The notes beneath the pieces were generated by a model, which was not told where the DNA came from, ran no database searches, and was given only the letters and a program-made list of their open reading frames with translations. Position numbers and translations under genes: made by a program. From assembly GCA_002270465.1 (NCBI GenBank), contig NQOF01000004.1, forward strand, positions 62,001 to 126,000: 64,000 bases of DNA, written 5' to 3'. The stretch is from Blautia hominis (GTDB lineage: Bacteria > Bacillota > Clostridia > Lachnospirales > Lachnospiraceae). The stretch's first letter is position 1. Each line of letters starts with the position of its first letter. Positions 37,901-44,768 of the stretch are shown piece after piece.

Positions 37901-40671
37901 ATGTAAAGGGAAGCTATCAAACCGATGAGCAAGGGTACTGGACATATACATTTGAGGACACAGAGGAAGTCTGGAACTATCCGAGGGTTTCTATTTCCAT
38001 ACTTAGAGTTGGAACGCTCATTGACAAAAAGACAGAAAAGTTTCCGGTATCTTCGTCGGTTCTGTATCCTATAAAGCTGAGATTCAGCCAAATTTCCAGA
38101 CCGGTTGTCTCACTTCACAAAGGGGTGGGTGGAACACAGAAAAATTCATTGATTTATGATGTGCTGTGGAGCACAGTGCCTTCTGAACAGGAACGGGAAG
38201 AAGCGGCGTCTTATGAAATTATTGTCAGGCCTTCAGATGCAGGTGCGGCATTGGTATTTGAATCTGTGGAGGAATGTAAAGAAGCTCTTAATAAGGCAGA
38301 GAAGCTTTATGAGTGTAAGGAAGATGTAAAAATAGTGGATGTTGCGCAGGACAGCAGGATGTATACGTGGACTGAAAATATCAACGGAGCAGATGTAGAA
38401 AAGAGTATGTTACTGACCTGGAACATGGACGAGAAAACACTGAATAAGAATCTGACGGAAATCTGGACGTTTCCTGTTTTGGATGTTGAAAAAGGTGCTG
38501 GTAGTATCAAGAAACTACTTGATTTAAATGATTACGAAAGAAATGAGGAAATTAGTATATCTGTTCGTGCATTGTCTGGGGACGATGCTGAAATGTATCG
38601 TGACGGACAGCAGGGTGTTGCCAGGGAAATTACACTTCCGGACCGTTTGATCGTACCGGATATGGCAAGTCTTATAGGAAGACCCGAGTATGCGTATCAT
38701 GAAGAAGGTCGAACGGATACCTATGTAACGCAAGAGGATTTCAAGGAAAATGGAATAACTCTTATTATGGAAGATACGGACGATAATTACTATCAAGGTA
38801 AATATGAAATAGCGGTAGCAGTTTACGAGAATCGTCAGGAAGAAGAGTCAGACAGAAGAAGTCCTGGGGATGCACCAACAGATGACCAAACGGATTCATA
38901 CTGGAATTCAGGCGCAATTGAGACATTGATCAGCAAAAGCGACGAAATAACAATGGATGGTAACTTTAACAGTGCGTCCTATCAATTAAAAGGTATGAGT
39001 ACAGCATATGGAGGTAAATGGCTGAAAATTGTTATGAGAAGTGTATCTGACAGTAATATCAGCTCATGGTGGACAGATGAGGACGAGACGGCAGAAGGGA
39101 CGGTTAATTATAAATGGATTCGGATTCCCCGTTTACAGACAGAGGAGCCTGTTCTATCTGAAGAAACCGCTTTTGTATATTATGATGCTGAGGAAGAGGA
39201 ATGGAGCTTTGAGCAACATGATCCGAATGATATCCCAGCGGAGCAGACAGAGCTGAGATTTTCTCCGCAGAAGTATGGTGACGGTTACCGAATACAGAGA
39301 GTACATACAGCTTCAGGAACGGATATAGATCCAAATACAGAATATCTCAAATACGATACGGATTGGATTTATCTTGAAGCAGCTGAGGACGGAAAGCTTG
39401 ATATTTATTGTAATTCTTCTTCAAACGATTTCGGATCTGAAATCATGCAGGATGATGGACATATTTGTAAGCAGGATATAACGGCAGATTATGTTGGAAC
39501 AATCGAGGAAGGAGGGGAAGCTGTAGAGCTGCCATTAACGGAAACAGCAATTCAGGATGCTGACAGTTCAGGCAATATATTCAGAAGCAGTACAATTCTT
39601 AAATGGGAAACAGGTTCAGAAGGAAATGCATCTTATTTCAGGCTGATTCTACCCGATGTGGAAAAAGTACTTGAATATACTGATGATGCTAACAGGTTTA
39701 CGGCCCAGGTTTCTGTTCAGTCAGTAGTGTTGGACGAAAATATAGAAAGATATGAAAGTTCTAATATATCTAATTGGTATCAATTTAAGATGGATGAGTC
39801 TTTCTGGGAGAGAAATATATGCTCACTTCAAGACTACGGTGAAGGGCCTCGGGTTACAGGCGAGTTGTCCGCATCCGGCTATTCTGGAGTTGCATATCAA
39901 TTCGCTGCTGATTCAGAGGATTGGTTGGTATATCAGGTTGAGGTAACTGACTCACAGGGTAATACAGCGGATATAAGATATTTAAGCTCATACGGAGTAG
40001 GTATACGACCAAATGTGAGAACACTCCTGACATTGGAGGATGAGATATATTCAAAGTTTGCGCCTACGAACGGAACGGTATATTATATTTCTCTGCGTGC
40101 TGCTTACATCTATGGAGACGGCGGGGGAATCAGTAAATGGTCAGATTGGACGGATGCTCAGCAGATACCGAAACTGCAGCGGGCAGAAGAAGTCAGGACA
40201 AATGAGTCAGCCGTGTCAATTAAGGCTATTGTTACAGACTTTTCAGGGGCTGTTACAGAGCTGGAAGCAGAAGGGCGGAAAATACAGTGGGAGTTTGATC
40301 AGTACACGGATACTAAAATAACAGGGTACCGGATACAGACTGTATCCGGTGCCTGGCTGGAAGTATATAAAGGAAATGACGGTGTATGGTATTTAAGAGA
40401 TGAGGAGAATAAAGAGGTTTTGCTTTCTCAGAATCAGATAATAAATATAGCACCTGTATCACTGTTGGACTCCGGGGAGGGAGCCTACGCCTTATCAGCA
40501 GATATTTATTTTGAATGCCGTACAGTTAAGAATGGAATGGAGTTTACCGTAACTCTTCCAGAAAAATCGCTAAAAGTACAGTTAGATAATCAGGAGTTTG
40601 AATTTGTAAATGATGAGGATATAAGTGTGCTGCCCATACCTAAGGAAGGGTATCAGACTGTGGATTCATAA
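28921..40671 (+). CDS. Giant prepilin-like protein with GLUG repeats (putative pilus-tip adhesin)
   Basis: 3,916 residues. The start is GTG at 28921 (4 bases after AAGGA) or ATG at 28930. The N terminus is a class III prepilin signal: basic leader to QGG, cleavage, then YTLVELIVVICIVLILAGGAVFG with Glu5. So PilD should process it and it should enter the pilus. Residues about 30-600 are a non-repetitive region. About 605-1955 hold about 39 GLUG-type repeats (pattern YVGGIVGYN), expected to form a beta-helix. Two related beta domains, each followed by a coiled coil, come next (about 2050-2215 and 2260-2415). The rest, to 3916, looks like repeated Fn3-like beta modules (openings KFSWIHKG, TFIWDRG, LKWETGS). 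There is no C-terminal anchor or sortase motif, so the signal helix is the only retention device. It lies between pilT and the minor prepilins. Role as tip adhesin is inference. Confidence 0.85.
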   Translation: MDHMEKGVLYRKIDKNRKDRNRNQGGYTLVELIVVICIVLILAGGAVFGVMTWIRWSQFKEQNEYAKTLFSAAQNHLNEYSANGQLGELQEAVSEDGNHVKVVDVESLRDTDGDKYDLDKVWPESKEKTDKDRYRDDVCYLMGDADTYKIYQEYQNGERQKIDKEIEALYDLLLPYLYDPSILNASVCVEFTPDDGQVFAVLYSNKNRTFEYDLSNSSDSGLVDISDRTTSVRKKRMVGYFGVDTLSKATTTKVQKPSITDVKLNNEDTLNLSFRINKVKESINAMTYEIGVCDKETKNKKLVIQLDGTKLLNKESVNLKPIICKVTRYGNDGKQLDTREYPFLVWMEENETVRMVLDAADLSATTTYYNGAMDLITADELKSSSDVYEIFRDTYSFKRFGVDTEDIYCTVKGLGTYYKPTARKQSNSTNTYFYSYKSVDNNDNSLTYTYAVSNARHLYNIRYREDLLAKEAKPEVIYNVYELTQNINWKQFITGGSLYDTDNTYRTENVTSDTAAVKALQDKKTAFPSICRLNSNSVLESRGDKAYTVSGLTIEEKANSKSAVYGTETVLGKIKNKDNGPTGLFVTNNGKMKNVSLDQIEVKGTNSVGAFCGENDGVLDQLTVNNSDAENNPSTIVGKSDVGGITGAETLKAKAEYKNLVNRAEVTGKRYVGGIIGQISVTGTRKVIVEKCENYGVVQAEPFNPEKGTDAASAKYIGGIIGLCNNNTSHEDSLQIKECKSSPQYIIDDDEDLFKEENKEKLTKELNGVYVGGIVGYNRDSLIIDCNTEKEKNQEGYIFGYQYVGGIVGYNESSTIALDGNKGINETNVIGDSYVGGICGANTGVLNPDDLEDAEKVPEPSFKRDESKIVSNWINRGIVAARKNYVGGITGLNTGIVENCTSEVVADETAQDITDASSLKGDYAGGISGYNNGVITADTNTLSGLISSDDRISLVCYITGKNYVGGIVGYNDVDAEVNNYALTGGHIKGTGTFVGGFAGINVSKSLLAGQIIESNPNEITGKYCVSGTIGGNIIVSDEDIYTEFNSDNFLGNVDADAFAGGFIGYNLIIGGSLEQGIQYVDYVVDTILDLAENKSLEEFVDSFGDIKTEPTDARLTIIGTEEETIQQIRFGSLAADVYVGGVVGYNAEDTCLTISGVINKTPVEARKTIQNPDENEDRPDADYSYAGGIIGKVGKNVQVINCRNLDVGDVTTDGTYLGGICEINDGTIEDCYVSSIGSSDKSFVGGIAGLNKSDGLIQNCNFTEGKTITGNTYVGGIAAENYGVIKEPYLFNGTINAYGNYAGGVAGYNYGVLDLQVEIDKGSIDVFMNAYAFIGSLGRYTGGLIGANSGQILTSAGKSKFTFTGSVSGDETVGGIVGSNSVNELVNLKNASSVTAVNGAAGGIAGESSSSVLSCHNEGYILATKAGDAGGIVSVNEQDGIIKKCDDRGEVTAANGDCGGIAGSNAGYIGDSTVSAGINFEGQKNAGGIAGVNHGIIQNVEVRDITVANAPDSSAGNIGIVVGFNNGTLEWTSDIVAVENSKAYTYVSGSNVGGIAGNNKNSIANAVINNVEMGFAGNNATYANMGGIAGINNSVISTCTVYGNITGDMGGADTGYGGIAGVNNSSISDCSYEGSLLTNGSADNIVNLGGIAGKNNSSASIMRSFVGIQKTTVIKTGNTNGNAAMGYVGGLAGWNLGTVLDSDNYTNSTASVTIENYAGHTGGIVGYQAEGAVVGGEADNILSTGRKWSVISRYYSNDAGTGGIIGYSASGQDIRYVSNYAGVSATSTASNVTAGGMIGRMENKENNAMRIEYAHNYGSVNGMLSGGLIARLKYKGATFINSTNHGTIKGSNGSAGLVASFYRTDRGTSAVFDNCGNYGNIDAGSSSAGGITGIADSGNDSDLKVIYTDCVNVGCISGGTIGGISASGNKEEAYFYRCRNYGNSKSDAFAGIVSANYKVMQDCISITNKKNLTNKEGGTILDSYYLGSGEIPEPPQYDGVYLSNVDHSGTINTGNPVENLYSLDESRFAFNTASEQKYAAFYFKNSPALTNFGVFWANNGEAGVVRKYRFTVSCNSSARFLTAEGTWSDDPNQAYIFTSYGTDSYSKSYWSTDLSGDMDISDIRLEVVSVRSGKFSSSGKFEDSDKNGADNTNVCIYAVSASAEVDNNISTSDAVYEAERNYQAAKTEKEAIDNDVVENQKKLDDAKEAYEKVRYQTDWEISYGPKGKVSVDTDINNIFKNLSLEQSKWNRGILKTTEKEQGFQIILTAPEGGKAVDGLKILWAGNANNDNSNIRTYKYTVTFHYADDTSTEPKEIISQGCFYKAALEEDLTAYLDRDKSILSIEINISSVTEGQGVVREYACLWYIDIANACPEKGVYEDAQKVYDELLIKQKMVQNELEDRRAELEAAAYYTGSISGISACTKWKEPEMDTPSDTDSPYGHKAVSGKADGLYVIQGSEAIGSSHFKISGLQYDPTSGFNDFSQTTTGNRYKVYAEVDEKVKEYYTKGKETPDGIQNNVNISNAEGVLKFSWIHKGRDYYADQIVYRVTRTDGVVEEYFTEPITVSYGIQTYSMNIPDNWYNASIEVFVRSVSGQYVPGDYDSLVYGPEKERLQDYTSAWVKAEGVVQQPQAAPKVHLELEAYDKEEKTGTYNYVAVLENKDDYKGDKDTTVIVNINGKEHEIKTSDGRSAGFTFNHNENQLITTYAKKNDKYAESIRVTVQSALYGGEQMNGNDYVVTKFNDFYGDRPGNLYNQVTMDSADGKQTELYMNSELVISDYQFKNADGEHVKTCDVSVAYGNSHVTQLGGTMTSNLNDLPSDLLNYGNITVRTYPWQNQAFICWYGHPVKSGITQTELISYMDGSEQLVDSERLEQAVFTKDGLSSGYVLRLNANETYDIIYSAVLANTSTYSMQIDEKVYRVSEGKVSSGSYVKKIQPVPSIEESNPLSENGKEYTFIWDRGFAEEDAVYEAALSGITSDGVNVLLDTVTVDKNVKGSYQTDEQGYWTYTFEDTEEVWNYPRVSISILRVGTLIDKKTEKFPVSSSVLYPIKLRFSQISRPVVSLHKGVGGTQKNSLIYDVLWSTVPSEQEREEAASYEIIVRPSDAGAALVFESVEECKEALNKAEKLYECKEDVKIVDVAQDSRMYTWTENINGADVEKSMLLTWNMDEKTLNKNLTEIWTFPVLDVEKGAGSIKKLLDLNDYERNEEISISVRALSGDDAEMYRDGQQGVAREITLPDRLIVPDMASLIGRPEYAYHEEGRTDTYVTQEDFKENGITLIMEDTDDNYYQGKYEIAVAVYENRQEEESDRRSPGDAPTDDQTDSYWNSGAIETLISKSDEITMDGNFNSASYQLKGMSTAYGGKWLKIVMRSVSDSNISSWWTDEDETAEGTVNYKWIRIPRLQTEEPVLSEETAFVYYDAEEEEWSFEQHDPNDIPAEQTELRFSPQKYGDGYRIQRVHTASGTDIDPNTEYLKYDTDWIYLEAAEDGKLDIYCNSSSNDFGSEIMQDDGHICKQDITADYVGTIEEGGEAVELPLTETAIQDADSSGNIFRSSTILKWETGSEGNASYFRLILPDVEKVLEYTDDANRFTAQVSVQSVVLDENIERYESSNISNWYQFKMDESFWERNICSLQDYGEGPRVTGELSASGYSGVAYQFAADSEDWLVYQVEVTDSQGNTADIRYLSSYGVGIRPNVRTLLTLEDEIYSKFAPTNGTVYYISLRAAYIYGDGGGISKWSDWTDAQQIPKLQRAEEVRTNESAVSIKAIVTDFSGAVTELEAEGRKIQWEFDQYTDTKITGYRIQTVSGAWLEVYKGNDGVWYLRDEENKEVLLSQNQIINIAPVSLLDSGEGAYALSADIYFECRTVKNGMEFTVTLPEKSLKVQLDNQEFEFVNDEDISVLPIPKEGYQTVDS
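30740..34780 (+). repeat. GLUG-type repeat tract inside the giant gene
   Basis: About 39 copies of a short core (aromatic-V/A-G-G-I-hydrophobic-G-x-N) recur every 25-60 residues. The spacing is irregular and the copies have diverged (for example YVGGIVGYN, YAGGISGYN, FVGGIAGLN, NVGGIAGNN, GYGGIAGVN). At DNA level cores such as GTAGGCGGTATTG recur with third-base changes, so the array is old and not a recent tandem expansion. The later copies turn to GGIAG-x-NN types. Confidence 0.85.
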
Positions 40672-40703
40672 CACTATACTATATGCATGTTAAAAAGAAG
40701 TAT

Positions 40704-40730
40704 AGGCCGGAAAATCCAATTTTCCGGCCT
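40704..40730 (+). other. Perfect hairpin between the giant gene and minor pilin A
   Basis: AGGCCGGAAAA (40704-40714) pairs exactly with TTTTCCGGCCT (40720-40730), loop of five bases. It lies 33 bases after the giant gene stop and 21 bases before the next ATG. There is no T-run on the plus strand (CAAAAAG follows), so it is more likely an mRNA-stability or processing hairpin than a terminator. Confidence 0.6.
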
Positions 40731-40751
40731 CAAAAAGAAAGGGATTTGTAT

Positions 40752-41411
40752 ATGAAGAAGAGGGTATTAAACGAAAAGAAAGGATCAGCACTTTTAGTTG
40801 CCATTGCTATCATGGCAGTTATTATGATGCTCAGCCTTGCACTTTTGCTGGTATCTTATTCTTTGTATTCAACGGCCAGAAGACAGCAAGACACAGAGCA
40901 GTGCAGGGAGATGGCGCAGTCGTTGAGCCGGAGTCTGGAGTATGAGATCACCATTCCGCCAACTGCGGCTTATGAAGCCGGGGCGTCAGAGAAGTATCCA
41001 TTATGGTTTTACCTGCGTTATAATACTTGTAAGGAAAGCTGGCCGCACTATAATAGTGAAGAAAGAGGACATACATCAGAATATGCCTATAGATATTTTA
41101 ATGCTTCCGTTGAAGAAGATACAGAGCCAGGGTTAAAAGAGCTTATGGATAATATATCAATATTAATTTATTGGGAAGGGGAGGTGGAGACGGTGGATTA
41201 TAATGATACCCAGCTCGTAGTGTCCGTGACCTGTGGAAAAGGGAAGATCAAGAATACCATCGTATCACGTTATGAACTTACTATAACCGAACCAGATAAT
41301 GTGGAGGAGTATCAGTTCTTAGAGGGAGAGGACAATGCAGATATTAATCCTGATAATAATACAATTAAAGTGGATGATCTATGGAATTGGGACTTAAGTG
41401 AGCGTGAATAA
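40752..41411 (+). CDS. Minor prepilin A (PilX/GspK-like)
   Basis: 219 residues from the ATG at 40752, which follows AAAGGGA; an upstream in-frame ATG at 40683 would include the hairpin and is less likely. Leader MKKRVLNEKKG, cleavage, then SALLVAIAIMAVIMMLSLALLLVSY. The residue at position 5 is Val, not Glu. Lack of Glu5 is the mark of PilX/GspK-type minor pilins, which sit at the fibre tip. The globular part has two Cys (Cys108-like NTCKES and VTCGKG). It is followed by two more prepilins, making a three-gene minor-pilin set directly after the giant gene. Confidence 0.8.
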   Translation: MKKRVLNEKKGSALLVAIAIMAVIMMLSLALLLVSYSLYSTARRQQDTEQCREMAQSLSRSLEYEITIPPTAAYEAGASEKYPLWFYLRYNTCKESWPHYNSEERGHTSEYAYRYFNASVEEDTEPGLKELMDNISILIYWEGEVETVDYNDTQLVVSVTCGKGKIKNTIVSRYELTITEPDNVEEYQFLEGEDNADINPDNNTIKVDDLWNWDLSERE

Positions 41412-41423
41412 GGGAGATTTTGG

Positions 41424-41831
41424 ATGAGAAAAATATTACTGAAATTAAAGAACAAAGTTAATTGGATAGAGGGTTCCACTATGATCGAAACATTAGTTGG
41501 TTTTTTAGTAGTGGTTATGATGATGCTTATGTTTTCAAAGGTGGTATCAGTTTCTGTGCATATGCTTAATTCTACACAAACAGTAATAGATAAGTCAGAA
41601 TTGTTTAATGAAAAGGTTTATTTAAAAAACAATACATGGAAAACTGCTGGTATGGATATTTTTTATACTATTGATACAAAGAAAACGAATACTAAAAATG
41701 GTGCAAAGGAAATAAAACTTAAGCATTACTTAATAGATACAGGTGTAAAGTATTATTATGATATGTATGATACAAGACTTAAAATTTTTTCATTCTATGT
41801 AGCTGATCTCGATAATAAAGAAAAAAATTAA
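41424..41831 (+). CDS. Minor prepilin B (short, PilV/PulG-like)
   Basis: 135 residues. Leader MRKILLKLKNKVNWIEG (17 residues), cleavage, then STMIETLVGFLVVVMMMLMFSKVV with Glu5. After the helix there is only a short domain of about 85 residues, rich in Lys, Asn and Tyr. AT content is clearly higher than in the assembly genes. It starts 12 bases after the previous stop with a weak GGGAG site. A minor pilin role comes from the signal and the position; the exact PilV/PilE assignment is not possible. Confidence 0.78.
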   Translation: MRKILLKLKNKVNWIEGSTMIETLVGFLVVVMMMLMFSKVVSVSVHMLNSTQTVIDKSELFNEKVYLKNNTWKTAGMDIFYTIDTKKTNTKNGAKEIKLKHYLIDTGVKYYYDMYDTRLKIFSFYVADLDNKEKN

Positions 41832-41886
41832 TATGAAATTGAAACCTGAATCGCGATCTGCATAGCAGGAGAATCCGGGAGTGTAT

Positions 41887-43029
41887 ATGAAACAGGTAGG
41901 ACAGAAGAAATTTTTTAGGGTATCTAGAAAAAAAGTTAGAAATGCTCTTACTGATAGAAGAGGTGTTACACTATTAGAACTGATAGTTACTTTTGCACTT
42001 ATCAGTTTATTTGTCGTGCTTTCATGTCAGGTAATGGCCTCTGCAATGAATTTGTATCATAAAATTCAGGGAATCAACTATGGAAGGCAAGTTTCAGATA
42101 CTTTGATGGATAAGATTGTTGGTGAAATAGCAGGGGCACAAGTGAGTATAAAACAGATACACGGGGAGGGGCCAGAGAAATCGAGTACTAGCTCAGAATA
42201 CACTTTAGTTATAGATGATGGTGGAGCTAAGATAGATTTATATGATGGTACTGGCAGCCATATTTATATAACTAGTGATAAATATAAAACTTCCAATATA
42301 AATCAGTTGATCATCCATTATTATCGAGTTGAAACAACGCAGGAAGGGAGTGAAAAAAAGGTTATTTATGAGCCTGTTAACTGGACTTTTGATGAAAATG
42401 TATATTTGGGTTATGAAATAGATAAGCTGCAGTTTTCGCTGGCTGATCCAAGTGGCGAAAAATATTTACCAAATGTGATTAAAATTGATTTAACATTAAA
42501 GCATCAGCAAAATAAATATAGTAATTATTCAGCTACTAGATATGTAGAATGCTATAATTTTCAGAGTAGTGATGACTTTGATAAAATTCATGGTCCCGGA
42601 ACAGGGAATGGTAGTTCTCAGGGCCCGCAAGATTCTGAGACAGAAACTTTCCCCGGAACAGATATTGTAGTTGGAAACAGTTATTGGCCCACTGAAGAAG
42701 AGATAGCACAGTTGAAGGATGGGGAAAATATAGATATAAAAGCAGGTGGTATCTTTCAGTATAAAGATGGAAATTATTATATTGTTAATAAGGAGCTTAA
42801 TTTAACTAAGGACCAGGCAAGTAGTGGTCCGGGTGGGGACGCGTACAATTGGTTTTATACTCAAAAACTTACTGGGAACATAGTAGTATTTGAGGAAAAT
42901 GAGCAAAAATCCAATCTGCAAAGGGGGGATTTGTGTAAGGTGGGTGAGGAATACTTTGTTTATATTGATGGAGGAACGTGGGGGGATAGTCCTGCTGTTA
43001 GTTCCAAACAATGGTATAAAATACCATAA
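41887..43029 (+). CDS. Minor prepilin C (PilW-like)
   Basis: 380 residues from the ATG at 41887; a GTG two codons earlier (41881), closer to AGGAG, is an alternative. The 26-residue basic leader ends in RRG, then VTLLELIVTFALISLFVVLSCQV with Glu5. The central part has the beta-rich pattern of PilW-like minor pilins. Near residue 240 is a Gly/Ser/Thr-rich linker (GPGTGNGSSQGPQDSETET). The C terminus (about 265-380) is a separate domain with FQYKDGNYYIVNKEL and a final Trp-rich end (VSSKQWYKIP), which recalls carbohydrate-binding modules, though this is only a resemblance. It is AT-rich like the two genes before it, and is the last gene of the locus. Confidence 0.78.
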   Translation: MKQVGQKKFFRVSRKKVRNALTDRRGVTLLELIVTFALISLFVVLSCQVMASAMNLYHKIQGINYGRQVSDTLMDKIVGEIAGAQVSIKQIHGEGPEKSSTSSEYTLVIDDGGAKIDLYDGTGSHIYITSDKYKTSNINQLIIHYYRVETTQEGSEKKVIYEPVNWTFDENVYLGYEIDKLQFSLADPSGEKYLPNVIKIDLTLKHQQNKYSNYSATRYVECYNFQSSDDFDKIHGPGTGNGSSQGPQDSETETFPGTDIVVGNSYWPTEEEIAQLKDGENIDIKAGGIFQYKDGNYYIVNKELNLTKDQASSGPGGDAYNWFYTQKLTGNIVVFEENEQKSNLQRGDLCKVGEEYFVYIDGGTWGDSPAVSSKQWYKIP

Positions 43030-43139
43030 TATTTCATAAAATCATAAGTTTTGGGAATAGGATTTCTTATGGCCTCGTCCCCGTTCATCGTTCTTGCTTT
43101 AGTGACAGATATCAAAAATTCGTAATATTGAATAAGAAA

Positions 43140-43182
43140 TTTAAAGGCTGTTGCACATGCTGGCAACAGCCTTTAAATTTTT
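43140..43182. terminator. Terminator closing the pilus locus (likely bidirectional)
   Basis: TTTAAAGGCTGTTGC (43140-43154) pairs with GCAACAGCCTTTAAA (43163-43177), followed by TTTTT. It lies between the convergent minor prepilin and FGGY kinase genes. The symmetrical A/T flanks could serve both strands. Confidence 0.88.
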
Positions 43183-43247
43183 CAGAGTTTCAAATATAAA
43201 CACCCCATTTACAATAAACAACCATAGGTTATTCATTGATAAAATAC

Positions 43248-44687
43248 TTACAAAAATCCATCCACCCCCAACAAGTATTTCTTATATCTTTCCTCATACC
43301 GCCCCCCGCACTTACATGGCAAGAAAGCAGTCTGGATATGTGGTTCCCAGGAAGTGATACACCCACAGTATTTCCCTGCCAGTATGGCAGCCCCCTGGCT
43401 GACTGCTTCGGGCTGGGCCAATACTTCTACGGGTTTCCTCAGAATATCAGATTTTAACTGCATAAAGACAGCTTCCTGGGATAACCGGCCTGCGACCCGG
43501 ACACGGGAAAAAGTAATCCCTGAAACGGCCTCAGCACTTTGCATACGTCGTTTGTATTCAAAACAAAGCCCTTCCAATACGGAATAGCAGAGGGATTCTT
43601 TTGTATGAACATCCTTTAACCCGGTTATAGAACCTGAAGCTTTTGGCGCCTCCTGGAGCCCTCTCAGATAGGGAAAAAACAGAGGGGAATCCAGTGACTT
43701 CTCAATAGCAGAGCCTGCAGCCGCAAAAAATTTTGGAAACACAGGCTCTTCAAAGAGTAAACGGGCCATCCACTCAATAGAGAATCCGCATCCCTGTATG
43801 GAGGAAAGGTATCTCTGTTTTCCCTGAACATAGGGATAAAATCCGATTCCACATGAATGCAGTGCCTTGCTTTCGGGGTGGCAGCCGGTAAAGATGGAAG
43901 TTTCAGAGGTGCCGAGAGAGTCTAACACTACATTGTTTTCTCCAATACCCGCAGCAACCGACGCGCTGGCGTGGTCGTGGCCGGCCAATATTACGGGAAT
44001 TCCACAGGGCAGACCGGTCAGAAGGGATGCTTGTTTCGTAACATTTCCGGGAGCGGTTCCTGAGGGGATAACAATGGGCATCTGTTTTTCTTCCAGGCCG
44101 CATGTTGAGAGCAGTTCCTGTGACCATTTAAGACGGGAGATGTCAAACATCATGCTTCTGGATGCAAGGGAGAAATCTGTGCATAGATTACCTGTAAGGC
44201 GCGAAGCCAAATAATCCTGTATAAATAAAAAGCGGTGTACCTTTCCAAGAAATTCAGGTGTATTTCTCTTCATCCATAGAAGTTTGGATAATGTGAATTT
44301 GCCGCTGGGAAGCTGTCCGGTCAGAGTATAAAGTCTGGAGTCTCCGTATTCTCGGGCAAAACCGGCGATCAGATCCTGACCCCGCATATCATACCATGCG
44401 ACCGCCCGGTCTAAAGCATTTCCATTAGAGTCTACAGGCACAACACTTTCTCCAAATGAAGAGATCCCCACAGCCACGGGTCTGTATTCAGGGGTAAGAA
44501 GCTCCCTAAAGCTGCGGCACAATTGTGTGAAAATCTCTTCTGCGTCATATTCAGAAAAAGAGGGCTGGGAGTGGTAAGTCATGACCCTGCTGTGTTTAAT
44601 GGCAATCAGCTCACCCTTGAGGGTATAGAGCGCAGCTTTCAGGTGAGTGGATCCTGCATCAATTCCAATCAATACTTCTGTTTTCAT
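43248..44687 (-). CDS. FGGY-family carbohydrate kinase
   Basis: 479 residues. FGGY kinases phosphorylate ketoses or polyols (xylulose, ribulose, fuculose, glycerol) with ATP. The ATP-phosphate loop is GIDAGSTHLKAALY, substrate-side motifs are ISSFGESVVPVD and AWYDMRGQ, the catalytic Asp lies in LAGHDHASASVAAG, and DSLGTSETSIF follows. The usual adenine-side GGG(A/S)-type motif reads RVAGRLSQEAVF, a mild departure. Substrate cannot be told from sequence. The neighbouring arabinofuranosidase and the isomerase plus aldolase set make a pentulose or deoxyhexulose likely. It lies 81 bases after the sensor kinase gene on the same strand, with GAAAGGA before the ATG. Confidence 0.88.
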   Translation of the reverse strand: MKTEVLIGIDAGSTHLKAALYTLKGELIAIKHSRVMTYHSQPSFSEYDAEEIFTQLCRSFRELLTPEYRPVAVGISSFGESVVPVDSNGNALDRAVAWYDMRGQDLIAGFAREYGDSRLYTLTGQLPSGKFTLSKLLWMKRNTPEFLGKVHRFLFIQDYLASRLTGNLCTDFSLASRSMMFDISRLKWSQELLSTCGLEEKQMPIVIPSGTAPGNVTKQASLLTGLPCGIPVILAGHDHASASVAAGIGENNVVLDSLGTSETSIFTGCHPESKALHSCGIGFYPYVQGKQRYLSSIQGCGFSIEWMARLLFEEPVFPKFFAAAGSAIEKSLDSPLFFPYLRGLQEAPKASGSITGLKDVHTKESLCYSVLEGLCFEYKRRMQSAEAVSGITFSRVRVAGRLSQEAVFMQLKSDILRKPVEVLAQPEAVSQGAAILAGKYCGCITSWEPHIQTAFLPCKCGGRYEERYKKYLLGVDGFL

Positions 44688-44768
44688 TTGTTTTCCTTTC
44701 TTTTCTGTAATCCTGATGCCGACAGACGGCTGCGGCTTGGGACTTTTTCCTTGCGCAGTCTTTTTCGT

